Origin: an uncultured Lachnospiraceae bacterium
Lineage (GTDB): Bacteria; Bacillota; Clostridia; Lachnospirales; Lachnospiraceae
Direction: 5' to 3'
DNA length: 64,000 nt
Assembly (NCBI GenBank): GCA_910577045.1
Contig: CAJTLB010000011.1
Span: 66,550-130,549, forward strand
Position 1 is the stretch's first letter, and each line of letters opens with the position of its first letter. Made by a program: the position numbers and the translations under genes. Of the stretch, positions 8,121-17,831 are shown in pieces. The notes beneath the pieces were generated by a model. The model saw nothing but the letters and a program-made list of their open reading frames with translations, was not told the DNA's origin and did no database searches.

Positions 8121-11100
8121 ATGGGAAAAAGAACAGATATTCACAAAGTACTAATTATTGGTTCAGGCCCGATTATTATTGGGCAGGCATGTGAGTTTGA
8201 CTATTCAGGCACACAAGCATGTAAAGCACTTCGGAAGCTTGGGTATGAGATTGTGCTAGTAAATTCAAATCCAGCAACAATTATGACAGATCCAGGGATT
8301 GCGGATGTCACATATATTGAGCCATTAAATGTAAAACGTTTAGAGCAGATTATTGAGAAAGAGAGGCCAGACGCGATTTTACCGAATTTAGGGGGCCAAT
8401 CTGGGTTAAACCTGTGTTCAGAACTTGCAAGCGCAGGTATTTTGGATAAATATGGGGTACAAGTAATTGGAGTACAAGTGGATGCCATTGAACGTGGGGA
8501 GGATAGGATTGAATTTAAAAATACAATGAATAGCCTTGGGATTGAGATGGCAAGAAGCGAGGTTGCATATTCGGTAGAAGATGCGCTAGCGATTGCAGAA
8601 AAACTTGGCTATCCAGTGGTACTCCGCCCTGCTTATACAATGGGTGGTGCCGGAGGCGGTTTAGTATATAATGTAGAAGAATTAAAAACAGTATGTGCGA
8701 GGGGGCTACAGGCAAGCTTAGTAGGGCAGGTGCTTGTGGAGGAATCTATTCTTGGCTGGGAAGAGTTAGAATTAGAAGTAGTCCGTGACGCAAAGAACCA
8801 TATGATTACAGTATGTTTTATTGAAAATATTGATCCTCTTGGCGTGCATACAGGAGATTCTTTCTGTAGCGCACCAATGCTTACAATTTCAAAAGAGGTA
8901 CAGGCAAGGCTGCAAGAACAGGCATACCGGATTGTAGAAGCGATTGAAGTGATTGGCGGCACAAATGTACAATTTGCTCATGACCCAGAGACAGATAGGA
9001 TTGTAGTTATTGAGATTAACCCAAGGACCTCCCGTTCCTCTGCGCTGGCTTCAAAAGCAACAGGGTTCCCCATAGCCCTTGTATCTGCTATGTTGGCTTC
9101 AGGGCTGACATTAGATGAAATCCCATGTGGGAAATATGGTACATTAGATAAGTATGTGCCAGATGGAGATTATATTGTAATTAAGTTTGCCCGTTGGGCA
9201 TTTGAGAAGTTTAAGGGAGTAGAAGATAAGCTTGGTACGCAGATGCGTGCTGTAGGCGAAGTGATGGCAATTGGAAAAACCTATAAAGAAGCGTTCCAAA
9301 AAGCAATCCGTAGCCTGGAAACAGGCCGTTATGGGCTTGGGTTTGCAAAAGATTTTGCAGGGAAATCAAAAGAAGAATTGTTAAAACTTTTGTATGTGCC
9401 TACCAGTGAACGCCAGTTTATTATGTATGAAGCCCTAAGGAAAGGCGCCACAGTGGAAGAGCTGTATCAAATGACAAAGATTAAGCATTATTTTATTGAG
9501 CAGATGAAAGAGCTTGTGGAAGAGGAAGAAGAGATACTTACTTATAAAGGGCAGGTTCCGCCGGCAGATATTTTGGAACAAGCAAAAAAAGATGGATTTT
9601 CAGATAAATATTTAAGCCAGCGTTTGGAAGTGCCAGAGAAGGATATAAGGGATGCTAGGATAAAAATAGGGGTAACAGAAGCATGGGAAGGAGTCCATGT
9701 AAGCGGGACAGAGAATAGTGCCTATTATTATTCTACCTATAATACAAAGGATAGTTCTGTAGTAAATACAGACAAGCCAAAGGTAATGATCCTAGGGGGA
9801 GGCCCTAACCGGATTGGGCAAGGGATTGAGTTTGATTATTGTAGTGTCCATGCGGCACTTGCTTTAAAGAAGCTAGGATTTGAGACGATTATTGTAAACT
9901 GTAACCCAGAAACAGTTTCTACCGATTATGATACTTCAGATAAATTGTATTTTGAGCCTTTAACTGTGGAGGATGTATTAAGTATATATAAAAAAGAACA
10001 GCCAGTAGGAATTATTGCGCAGTTTGGCGGGCAGACCCCACTGAATCTTTCCGCAGAATTAGAGCAAAATGGAGTAAAAATTTTAGGGACTTCACCTGCT
10101 ATTATTGATTTGGCAGAGGATAGGGACCAATTCCGCGCTATTATGGAAAAATTAGGGATACCAATGCCAGAATCTGGAATGGCTGTTACGATTGAAGAGG
10201 CAATACAGATTGCCAATAGGATTGGTTATCCAGTAATGGTGCGCCCGTCTTATGTACTTGGCGGAAGGGGAATGGAAGTAGTAAATAATGAGGAAATGCT
10301 GAAAAGTTATATGGCGGCAGCAGTTGGCGTTACGCCAGATAGGCCAATTTTAATTGACCGTTTCCTCCGCCATGCAATGGAAGTAGAGGCAGATGCGATT
10401 AGCGATGGGACACATGCTTTTGTGCCAGCCGTTATGGAGCATATTGAATTAGCAGGAGTACATTCGGGTGATTCTGCATGTATTATTCCATCATTAAATA
10501 TATCAGAAGAAAATTTAAGGACAATTAAAGAATATACTAGAAAAATTGCAGAGGAAATGCATGTACGCGGATTAATGAATATGCAGTATGCAATTGAAAA
10601 TGGAAAAGTATATGTATTAGAGGCAAACCCAAGGGCATCCCGTACAGTCCCATTGGTTTCCAAAGTGTGCAATATTGAGATGGTCCCAATTGCAACAGAT
10701 ATTATTACTTCAGAATTAACAGGAAGGCCATCTCCTGTGCCAGGGTTAAAAGAAAAGCAGATCCCCCATTATGGTGTAAAGGAAGCAGTATTCCCATTTA
10801 ATATGTTCCCGGAGGTAGACCCTATACTAGGCCCAGAAATGCGGTCTACAGGAGAAGTATTAGGGCTTGCGGATACATTTGGGGAAGCTTTTTATAAGGC
10901 ACAAGAAGCGACACAGACTATTTTGCCATTGGAAGGGACAGTGCTTTTAAGTGTAAATAATGCAGATAAAGCAGAACTTGCAGAAGTTGCCAAAGATTTA
11001 ACAGAGGCTGGGTTTAAGTTAATGGCAACAGGAAATACGTATGAAACCATTAAACATGCTGGTTTTGCAGTTACAAAGATTAATAAAATGTATGAAGGGC

Positions 11101-11339
11101 GCCCAAATATTTATGATGCAATTACAAACCGTGAGGTGCAACTTGTCATTAATACCCCTATAGGGAGTGATAGTGAGTATGATGATAGCTATGTGCGGAA
11201 GGCTGCTATTAAAACAAAGATTCCTTATATGACAACTATGGCGGCAGCAAAAGCAGCAGCAAAGGGGATTAAAGCAGTAAAGCATGATAAGAGTGTAGGT
11301 GTAAAGAGTTTGCAAGAGCTGCATGAAAAAATAAAATAG
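8121..11339 (+). CDS. carB: Carbamoyl-phosphate synthase large subunit
   Basis: A 1072-residue protein matching normal CarB length. It makes carbamoyl phosphate from bicarbonate, ammonia and two ATP, for pyrimidine and arginine synthesis. Both ATP-grasp halves are intact (GSGPIIIGQACEFDYSGTQA near the N-terminus; GGGPNRIGQGIEFDYCSVHA near residue 555), followed by the C-terminal allosteric MGS-like domain (about 930-1072). ATG 8121 is chosen because GGAGGG lies five bases upstream; ATG 8109 would start inside that site. The glutaminase subunit gene carA is not next to it: upstream is the PHP gene and downstream an SPFH gene, so carA must be elsewhere. An SPFH gene follows after 30 bases. Confidence 0.97.
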   Translation: MGKRTDIHKVLIIGSGPIIIGQACEFDYSGTQACKALRKLGYEIVLVNSNPATIMTDPGIADVTYIEPLNVKRLEQIIEKERPDAILPNLGGQSGLNLCSELASAGILDKYGVQVIGVQVDAIERGEDRIEFKNTMNSLGIEMARSEVAYSVEDALAIAEKLGYPVVLRPAYTMGGAGGGLVYNVEELKTVCARGLQASLVGQVLVEESILGWEELELEVVRDAKNHMITVCFIENIDPLGVHTGDSFCSAPMLTISKEVQARLQEQAYRIVEAIEVIGGTNVQFAHDPETDRIVVIEINPRTSRSSALASKATGFPIALVSAMLASGLTLDEIPCGKYGTLDKYVPDGDYIVIKFARWAFEKFKGVEDKLGTQMRAVGEVMAIGKTYKEAFQKAIRSLETGRYGLGFAKDFAGKSKEELLKLLYVPTSERQFIMYEALRKGATVEELYQMTKIKHYFIEQMKELVEEEEEILTYKGQVPPADILEQAKKDGFSDKYLSQRLEVPEKDIRDARIKIGVTEAWEGVHVSGTENSAYYYSTYNTKDSSVVNTDKPKVMILGGGPNRIGQGIEFDYCSVHAALALKKLGFETIIVNCNPETVSTDYDTSDKLYFEPLTVEDVLSIYKKEQPVGIIAQFGGQTPLNLSAELEQNGVKILGTSPAIIDLAEDRDQFRAIMEKLGIPMPESGMAVTIEEAIQIANRIGYPVMVRPSYVLGGRGMEVVNNEEMLKSYMAAAVGVTPDRPILIDRFLRHAMEVEADAISDGTHAFVPAVMEHIELAGVHSGDSACIIPSLNISEENLRTIKEYTRKIAEEMHVRGLMNMQYAIENGKVYVLEANPRASRTVPLVSKVCNIEMVPIATDIITSELTGRPSPVPGLKEKQIPHYGVKEAVFPFNMFPEVDPILGPEMRSTGEVLGLADTFGEAFYKAQEATQTILPLEGTVLLSVNNADKAELAEVAKDLTEAGFKLMATGNTYETIKHAGFAVTKINKMYEGRPNIYDAITNREVQLVINTPIGSDSEYDDSYVRKAAIKTKIPYMTTMAAAKAAAKGIKAVKHDKSVGVKSLQELHEKIK

Positions 11340-11369
11340 AGGAAAAGCAGAGTGGAGTGAGGCAAAAGT

Positions 11370-12251
11370 ATGGAAGTATTTAATGTGATTAAGTGTGAGG
11401 CAGATAATTTAGTTCCAATATGGAAATTTCAAGGAGAAGATTTTAATACATTGTCACAGCTTGTCGTAAGCTCCTCTCAAGAAGCTGTTTTGTGTATTGA
11501 GAAAGAGGTGTTGGATGTGTTTAAAAATCCAGGAAATTATACCCTTCATACACAAAATATTCCACTATTAAGTAATTATGTCCATATTCCGCCCAATGAG
11601 ACAGCATTATTCCACTGTGAGGTGTATTTTGTCAATAAAGAGGCCCCAATTGCTATTTTATGGGGAACAGGGGATATTTGCTATATGGATAAGGCAGTAG
11701 AGAACCATATATTTGTTATAGGTGCGTCTGGCAGTGTAAAAATTAAAATAGTAGATGCCAAGAAAATAGCAAGGAAGTTGTTAGTAACAGAAAAAAGCCT
11801 AGAGGAAGAAAGTATTTGTAAATATATAAAGCAAATAGTAATTAAAAATGTGAAAACACAACTTCCTGTTATTCTTCAAGAAAAGAATGTGCCTGTATTA
11901 GAACTAGATAAGGATTTGAATGGTATTTCGCTTTTATTAAAAGATAAAATGGCAGAGGAAATAGGAGAGTATGGGATTTTATTAGATGAGTTCCGGGTTA
12001 ATACCATTCGCAAGCCAGAATCAGACCGGGTTTATCGGTCTTTAAAACATAAAAAAAAGGAATGCCTTTTAGTAAAACAAAGTGGGCCGGAAGGAATGAA
12101 AAAAGAAGAAGCCCTGCTATATAAGCCAGAAGAAGAGGAAGTGGCAGAATTTGAAATTAGGGTAAAAAAGTTAATGAAGGCAAAAGAAGCAGGGTTAATT
12201 ACAGAAGAGCAGTTTGAGTTACATAAAAAAAAGCTGCTAGAAAGCATATAG
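11370..12251 (+). CDS. SPFH-domain protein with SHOCT-like C-terminus (YdjI-like)
   Basis: A 293-residue protein whose N-terminal ~220 residues resemble the SPFH domain of YdjI-type proteins (Gln/Pro-rich start, IPLLSNYVHIPPNETA, then a KIKIVDAKKIARKL segment). The last ~35 residues (VKKLMKAKEAGLITEEQFELHKKKLLESI in part) form a SHOCT-like helical hairpin often used for oligomerisation. No membrane segment is evident. In Bacillus, YdjI-type proteins go to the membrane with PspA-like partners; no PspA-like partner is visible here. The gene sits 30 bases after carB and ends at a hairpin shared with the convergent ABC-F gene. Function is inferred at family level only. Confidence 0.72.
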   Translation: MEVFNVIKCEADNLVPIWKFQGEDFNTLSQLVVSSSQEAVLCIEKEVLDVFKNPGNYTLHTQNIPLLSNYVHIPPNETALFHCEVYFVNKEAPIAILWGTGDICYMDKAVENHIFVIGASGSVKIKIVDAKKIARKLLVTEKSLEEESICKYIKQIVIKNVKTQLPVILQEKNVPVLELDKDLNGISLLLKDKMAEEIGEYGILLDEFRVNTIRKPESDRVYRSLKHKKKECLLVKQSGPEGMKKEEALLYKPEEEEVAEFEIRVKKLMKAKEAGLITEEQFELHKKKLLESI

Positions 12252-12276
12252 GGGAACGCTATAAAGGCGATCCCCT
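12250..12276. terminator. Hairpin terminator between convergent SPFH and ABC-F genes
   Basis: AGGGGAACGC pairs with GCGATCCCCT (one mismatch) around a 7-base loop, directly at the stop codon of the SPFH gene and 19 bases before the end of the opposite-strand ABC-F gene. The T-tract is weak in the plus direction (CCTGCTTTTC). It probably serves both transcripts. Confidence 0.6.
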
Positions 12277-12294
12277 CCTGCTTTTCATATATGT

Positions 12295-13929
12295 TTAGTC
12301 TTCCCCTTCTTCCGTATTTACAGTATATACTTGGCGTTTCCTTGCCATTTCATCGTTTGCTAAATATTCATCATACGTAGTAATTTTATCAATTAAGCCA
12401 CCAGGGATAATTTCTATAATCCGGTTTGCGGTAGTCTGCACAAATTGGTGGTCATGGGATGTAAATAAAATAACACCAGGGAATTTAATTAACCCATTAT
12501 TGAGTGCGGTAATAGATTCCATGTCTAAATGGTTTGTTGGTTCGTCAAAAAGTAGGATATTGGCACCAGAAATCATCATTTTAGACAATAAGCAACGTAC
12601 TTTTTCCCCGCCGGACAATACATTTACCTTTTTTACGCCGTCATCGCCTGCAAATAGCATACGCCCAAGGAAACCACGTACATAAGTAACATCTTTTACA
12701 GGGGAATATTGGGTAAGCCAGTCAGAGATAATAAGGTCATTATTAAATTCTTGTGTGTTGTCTTTTGGGAAATATGCTTGCGAAGTAGTAACACCCCATT
12801 TATAACTTCCTTCGTCTGGTTCCATTTCACCCATTAAAATTTTAAAAAGTGTGGTTTTAGCAAGTTCGTTGCTCCCTACCAGTGCAATTTTATCTTCTCT
12901 TCCAACAATAAAAGAAATATGGTCAAGAACCTTGACGCCATCAATTGTTTTAGTAAGGTTTTCAACAGTAAGTACTTCGTTGCCAATTTCACGTTCTGGG
13001 CGGAAATCAATGTAAGGATATTTCCTGCTGGAAGGTTTAATTTCATCCAATTCAATTTTTTCAAGGGCGCGTTTTCTTGAGGTTGCTTGTTTGGATTTGG
13101 AAGCATTTGCGCTAAATCTTTGGATAAATTCTTGTAATTCTTTAATTTTTTCTTCTTTTTTCTTATTTGCCTCTTTCATCTGTTTGACTAGGAGCTGGCT
13201 GGATTCATACCAGAAGTCATAGTTCCCAGCATAAAGCTGGATTTTGGCATAATCAATATCGGCAATTTGAGTACAAATTTTATTTAAGAAATACCGATCG
13301 TGGGATACGACAATTACAGTATTATTAAAATTAATTAAAAATTCTTCCAGCCATGCAATGGCATCTAAATCTAAATGGTTGGTTGGCTCGTCTAATAATA
13401 AAATATCAGGGTTCCCAAATAAAGCTTGTGCAAGAAGGACTTTTACTTTTTCTGATCCGTTTAATTCAGACATTTGCTTATAGTGGAGTTCTGTGTCAAT
13501 ACCTAGCCCATTTAGTAACATAGCAGCATCTGCTTCTGCTTCCCAACCATTCAAATCTGCAAACTCGGCTTCTAAATCACTGGCGCGGATACCATCTTCT
13601 TCAGAAAAATCTTCTTTTGCATAGATAGCTTCTTTTTCTTTCATAATGTCATATAAACGTTTGTTCCCCATAATAACTGTATCTAATACAGCGTAAGAAT
13701 CATATTTAAAATGATCTTGCTGTAAAAAAGATAACCGTTCTCCTGGGGTAATAATAATTTCCCCTTTTGTTGGTTCAAGCTGGCCAGAAAGAATCTTTAA
13801 AAAAGTGGATTTTCCTGCCCCATTTGCCCCAATCAGTCCATAGCAATTCCCTTGTGTAAATTTGATATTCACATCTTCAAATAATGCTTTTTTCCCAATC
13901 CGAAGAGTGACGTTATTTGCACTAATCAT
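12295..13929 (-). CDS. ABC-F family ATPase, YbiT type
   Basis: Two fused ABC domains without membrane segments, 544 residues. ABC-F proteins act on the ribosome as translation factors or antibiotic-protection factors. Order: ABC1 (GANGAGKSTFLKIL; LLLDEPTNHLDLDA), a linker with the charged region and RFSANASKSKQATSRKRALEKI that matches the YbiT interdomain arm, then ABC2 (LSGGEKVRCLLSK; LLFDEPTNHLDME). The first signature is MSELNGSEK instead of LSGGQ, and the second Walker A reads GSNELAKTTL instead of GxNGxGKST. E. coli YbiT also lacks a standard first signature, so part of this is family-wide. ATG 13929 has GGAGG five bases upstream. It is monocistronic with its own promoter. Confidence 0.9.
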   Translation of the reverse strand: MISANNVTLRIGKKALFEDVNIKFTQGNCYGLIGANGAGKSTFLKILSGQLEPTKGEIIITPGERLSFLQQDHFKYDSYAVLDTVIMGNKRLYDIMKEKEAIYAKEDFSEEDGIRASDLEAEFADLNGWEAEADAAMLLNGLGIDTELHYKQMSELNGSEKVKVLLAQALFGNPDILLLDEPTNHLDLDAIAWLEEFLINFNNTVIVVSHDRYFLNKICTQIADIDYAKIQLYAGNYDFWYESSQLLVKQMKEANKKKEEKIKELQEFIQRFSANASKSKQATSRKRALEKIELDEIKPSSRKYPYIDFRPEREIGNEVLTVENLTKTIDGVKVLDHISFIVGREDKIALVGSNELAKTTLFKILMGEMEPDEGSYKWGVTTSQAYFPKDNTQEFNNDLIISDWLTQYSPVKDVTYVRGFLGRMLFAGDDGVKKVNVLSGGEKVRCLLSKMMISGANILLFDEPTNHLDMESITALNNGLIKFPGVILFTSHDHQFVQTTANRIIEIIPGGLIDKITTYDEYLANDEMARKRQVYTVNTEEGED

Positions 13930-13973
13930 AATTTCCTCCATCTCCTGTTTTAACCTAAAATACAATCATTTCT

Positions 13974-14001
13974 ATTGTACAGGAAATATTGTATTTTGCA
14001 A
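13974..14001 (-). promoter_or_regulatory. Predicted sigma-A promoter of the ABC-F gene
   Basis: On the minus strand TTGCAA (13996-14001) and TACAAT (13974-13979) are 16 bases apart, 45 bases ahead of the start codon. Confidence 0.55.
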
Positions 14002-14031
14002 GGCTTTTTCGAGGCATTTTAGTAAAATAGA

Positions 14032-14059
14032 TTGTAGAAATAAGAGAGTATGGTATAAT
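14032..14059 (+). promoter_or_regulatory. Predicted sigma-A promoter of the GGDEF/EAL gene
   Basis: TTGTAG (14032-14037) and a perfect TATAAT (14054-14059) are 16 bases apart, about 54 bases before the ATG. It is divergent from the ABC-F promoter and the two elements are only 30 bases apart. Confidence 0.6.
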
Positions 14060-14112
14060 GAAAACAATATAACAAAGAAACAGGCAGGCTGCATAAGAAA
14101 AAGGAGATATCT

Positions 14113-16500
14113 ATGACTCAGGTGGAAGAACATTCTATTGATGCCACAACAGGTCTTTTGGATAGACAAATGATAAAGGCAAAAATAGAACAATTTTTAT
14201 TAGGAGATTTTGGGACAGGGCAACATGCAATGCTAATTATGGACATTGATAATTTTAAAAGCTTAAATGAAACAATGGGAAGAGTTTTTGCAGATACCAT
14301 AATCCAAGCTATTGCAGAAGGGATTCTTACTTGTATCCGAAAGGAAGATTTTGCAGGAAGAGTAGGAGGAGATGAATTCCTGATTTTTCTTAAAGAACGG
14401 ACAAAAGAAGAAGTTATTGATGTGGCAATGCAGCTTAATCAGATGTTTTATGATATGTATACAGGAGATGAGAACTCTGTTAGGGTAACAGGAAGTACGG
14501 GAATTGCCTTATACCCAAAGGATGGGAAAAATTATGCGGAATTATTTTGTAAAGCAGATGAAGCAATGTATATTATGAAGCAAAGGGGAAGGAATTGGTA
14601 TCATTTTTATAATAAGGCAGATGAAGAGGAATTTAACCCTTCTTTGCGGAAAGGGCGATACCAGTTTGACACCTATGCCCATTTTCCAGATGCTTATGGA
14701 TATAATAGAGTTATAGCGACATTTGCTTTTGATGTGCTTACTTCTACTAAAAATTTGCCAAGTGGCATGAATGTTTTATTAGATAGAATTGGAAAAACAT
14801 ATTCTTTAGATAGAATACGGCTGATGTGGATTAATTATGAAAACCGTGCTTTTGAAGTAAAGTATATGTGGCAGGATAAAATTGTAGTTTTGCCAAAAGA
14901 ACCATTGACCCATGGTCATTTTGCTTCTATGGAAGAGTTGTGCCAAGGGTTTGGGGATACAGGCGTTATTGAAGTAGCAGAAGTAAAAGAAGAAGAAATG
15001 ATCCCAGATATGTACAATAGTTGCCTAGAGCTGAATATTACTGCTTTTATTTCATGCGGCGTCTATAATGAACAAAATGAATTGTGTGCTTATATTGGGT
15101 TTGAGTGTGCTTCTGGAAAGCGAGAATGGACAAAGGAAGAAAGGGACACCTTTTGTTGTGTAACGAAAATTATTACACATTTTTTATTAGTCCATGCGGA
15201 TTATAAGCAGAGCAGCAAAGAGATAGAACGGCTTAGCAATTATGATAAAGTAACAGGGTTATATTTATATACGAATTTTAAGACAGAGGTATCCCGTGTA
15301 ATGTCTATTGCACAGACAGGTAAGCTTGCAATTGTGAATTCGGATATTAGTAATTTTAAGTATATTAATGAAACCTATGGGCTTGAGGTAGGGGATAAAA
15401 TTTTAAAAGCATTTGCAGAAAAGTGTATTATCCACAATCGTTTTTGCATTGCTGGCTGCCGGGTATATGCAGATAATTTTATTGCTTTGGTACGTACAGA
15501 GGGAAGGGATAGCTTAACAGAAAGTGTTGTTAAGTTAAATGAAGAATTTGAAAGGGAGCAAAGATTGTTTTACCCAAGCAGTGATTTTACCATACATACA
15601 GGGATTTGCATTATGGACAGGCAGGATATGGAGTTTGTCCAGATATTAGATGGAGCGAGCCTTGCCAAAAAAATGGTAAAAGAAAATAGGGGATTAAAAT
15701 ATGCGTTTTTTGATGATACCATGAAGGAAATGGTGCTCCGGGAAGGAAAGGTGCTTGCTGAAGTAAAGGCAGCGATTTTGGAACGGAAGCTGGTTCCGTT
15801 TTTACAGCCGAAATTCCGGTTGGATACCCGTGAAGTGGTTGGCGCAGAAGCATTAGTACGATGGAGGATTAATGAAAAAGAGTATTATTATCCAACGGAT
15901 TTTATTCCCGTGTTAGAGAAGTCAGGGAATATTATTGACGTAGATTTTTGTATTTACCAACAAGTCCTGGAACAAATACATAAATGGTTGGATGAGGGTA
16001 GGAAAGTTGTCCCAATATCGGTTAATATTTCTAGGGTAGATTGTTTTTCGCAAGATGTAGAACAAGTTTTAATCCATATGGCAGACCAGTATGAAGTTCC
16101 CCACCATTTAATTGAAATAGAAATAACAGAGAGTGCATTTTTTGAAAATACAAAAATATTAATGGAAAAGCTGGAGTATTTAAGGGAGGCAGGGTTTGCA
16201 GTTAGTATTGATGATTTTGGATCTGGTTATTCGTCCCTTGGCGTAATTAGCGGGATGCCAATAGATATTATTAAATTGGATCAGTCATTTCTTAGGAGTG
16301 GCTTGGATTCCGAACGTTCCGCTTGCGTGATAGAGACAATGATTCATTTAGCGCAGCAAATGAAACTTGGGTTTATTTGTGAAGGAGTGGAAACAACAGA
16401 ACAAGTAGAATTTCTATTAAAATGTGGGTGCCAGATGGGGCAAGGGTTTTTATTTGCAAAACCAATGCCAATGGAAGAGTTTGAAGAAAAATATTTATAA
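14113..16500 (+). CDS. Dual GGDEF plus EAL cyclic-di-GMP protein
   Basis: A 795-residue soluble protein. The first GGDEF domain (about 8-165) has an intact GRVGGDEF catalytic loop and, five residues before it, RKED, which fits the inhibitory I-site RxxD. A GAF-like middle region follows (about 190-365). A second GGDEF-fold domain (about 375-530) has lost the motif (VYADNF), so it is probably regulatory. The EAL domain (about 545-795) keeps AEALVRW, ITESAF, DDFGSGYSSL and CEGVET. The protein may therefore both make and degrade c-di-GMP, with balance set by the GAF region. ATG 14113 follows AAGGAG. The start of the next gene is 13 bases after the stop. Confidence 0.93.
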   Translation: MTQVEEHSIDATTGLLDRQMIKAKIEQFLLGDFGTGQHAMLIMDIDNFKSLNETMGRVFADTIIQAIAEGILTCIRKEDFAGRVGGDEFLIFLKERTKEEVIDVAMQLNQMFYDMYTGDENSVRVTGSTGIALYPKDGKNYAELFCKADEAMYIMKQRGRNWYHFYNKADEEEFNPSLRKGRYQFDTYAHFPDAYGYNRVIATFAFDVLTSTKNLPSGMNVLLDRIGKTYSLDRIRLMWINYENRAFEVKYMWQDKIVVLPKEPLTHGHFASMEELCQGFGDTGVIEVAEVKEEEMIPDMYNSCLELNITAFISCGVYNEQNELCAYIGFECASGKREWTKEERDTFCCVTKIITHFLLVHADYKQSSKEIERLSNYDKVTGLYLYTNFKTEVSRVMSIAQTGKLAIVNSDISNFKYINETYGLEVGDKILKAFAEKCIIHNRFCIAGCRVYADNFIALVRTEGRDSLTESVVKLNEEFEREQRLFYPSSDFTIHTGICIMDRQDMEFVQILDGASLAKKMVKENRGLKYAFFDDTMKEMVLREGKVLAEVKAAILERKLVPFLQPKFRLDTREVVGAEALVRWRINEKEYYYPTDFIPVLEKSGNIIDVDFCIYQQVLEQIHKWLDEGRKVVPISVNISRVDCFSQDVEQVLIHMADQYEVPHHLIEIEITESAFFENTKILMEKLEYLREAGFAVSIDDFGSGYSSLGVISGMPIDIIKLDQSFLRSGLDSERSACVIETMIHLAQQMKLGFICEGVETTEQVEFLLKCGCQMGQGFLFAKPMPMEEFEEKYL

Positions 16501-16513
16501 AAGGAAAATAAAA

Positions 16514-17809
16514 ATGGAAGAGAAAAAGTTTTGGGAGTATGGGCCATTATCAATAAGTGAAAATAAGAAATATTTAAAAAATGGAGAAAAACCTTTTTTT
16601 TGGATGGGTGACACGGCATGGATGTTATTCCAGAAATGTAACTTAAAAGAGGCACAACTATATATGGAAAACCGCAAAGCAAAGGGATTTTCTGTAATCC
16701 AGGCAACAATAATCCATATGGCAGAAGGCAGCAAAACAGTGCGGGCAGATTATAGGACAGAAGCTTTTTGGGAGCATTGTGATGCAATTTTAGAGATGGC
16801 AAAAGAGTTGGGGCTTTATATAGGGTTGCTCCCAGCATGGGGAAGCTTAGTAAAAAATCAATATATTACAGAGGATAATATAGAAGAATATGCAGATTTT
16901 TTAGCAGGCCGGTATGGGACATACCCAAATGTAATCTGGATTTTGGGTGGAGATATCCGGGGAACCGATGGGCTTGGAGTTTATAATCGTTTTGGCAGGC
17001 GGTTAAAAGAAAAAACAACAAATCAATTAATTGGTTTCCATCCATTTGGAAGGACATCATCATCTTTTTGGTTTCATAAAGAACCATGGTTAGATTTTAA
17101 TATGTTCCAATCTGGCCATAGGCGTTATGATCAAGTAACATTAGGGGAATGGGATGACAATAATGGAAAAGAAGGCTGGTTTGGAGAAGATAACTGGAAA
17201 TATGTAAAAAGGGATTTGTCTTATTCTATAAAAAAGCCGACTGTAGATGGGGAGCCTTCTTATGAATGGATTCCACAAGGGTTACATAATCCAGAAGAAC
17301 CATATTGGCAGGCATCTGATGTACGCCGTTATGCGTATTGGTCAGTATTTCAAGGGGCAATGGGGCATACATATGGGGATAATGCGGTAATGCAGTTTTA
17401 TAATTCGTGGGAGGAGCCAGGCTCATATGGGGTAAAAGAACTTTGGACAGAAGCAATCCACCATGAGGGATCTTGCCAAATGAAGCATCTGGTTGATTTA
17501 ATGGAGAGTGTGGATTTTCAAAATGGGGCCCCATTAGAACAATTATTAGAAGAACAAAAAGAGGGATACCACTATATAGCAGTATTTGCGGGAGAAACTT
17601 ATATTTTTTGTTATTCTTATTTAGGGGAGACATTTACATTGAATTTAGAAGGGTATAAAGGAAAGAAGTTAATGGCGTCTTGGTATGATCCGGCATCGGG
17701 TGTATATAGCCCTTTTGGGAAGTTATTAGCAGGAAAAAATACATTTAGCCCTGTAAAAAAATATTCAAATGGAAATGACTGGGTCTTACGGATAGATATT
17801 ATTTCATAA
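16514..17809 (+). CDS. GH140-like glycoside hydrolase (DUF4038), putative apiosidase
   Basis: A 431-residue protein without signal peptide. The N-terminal section (KPFFWMGDTAWMLFQKCNL, then FSVIQATIIHM and NVIWILGGDIRG) matches the DUF4038 (beta/alpha)8 domain of GH140, whose characterised members release apiose from rhamnogalacturonan II side chains. The C-terminal ~90 residues (YSYLGETFTLNLEGYKG, SWYDPASGVYSP) match the beta-sandwich that follows in this family. ATG 16514 has AAGGA nine bases upstream; a longer frame would overlap the previous gene. It precedes a GH78 gene by 22 bases, supporting a joint role on plant pectin side chains. As both lack secretion signals, they should act on imported oligosaccharides or glycosides. 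Exact substrate is inferred. Confidence 0.78.
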   Translation: MEEKKFWEYGPLSISENKKYLKNGEKPFFWMGDTAWMLFQKCNLKEAQLYMENRKAKGFSVIQATIIHMAEGSKTVRADYRTEAFWEHCDAILEMAKELGLYIGLLPAWGSLVKNQYITEDNIEEYADFLAGRYGTYPNVIWILGGDIRGTDGLGVYNRFGRRLKEKTTNQLIGFHPFGRTSSSFWFHKEPWLDFNMFQSGHRRYDQVTLGEWDDNNGKEGWFGEDNWKYVKRDLSYSIKKPTVDGEPSYEWIPQGLHNPEEPYWQASDVRRYAYWSVFQGAMGHTYGDNAVMQFYNSWEEPGSYGVKELWTEAIHHEGSCQMKHLVDLMESVDFQNGAPLEQLLEEQKEGYHYIAVFAGETYIFCYSYLGETFTLNLEGYKGKKLMASWYDPASGVYSPFGKLLAGKNTFSPVKKYSNGNDWVLRIDIIS

Positions 17810-17831
17810 AATATAAAAAATGGAGGATATT

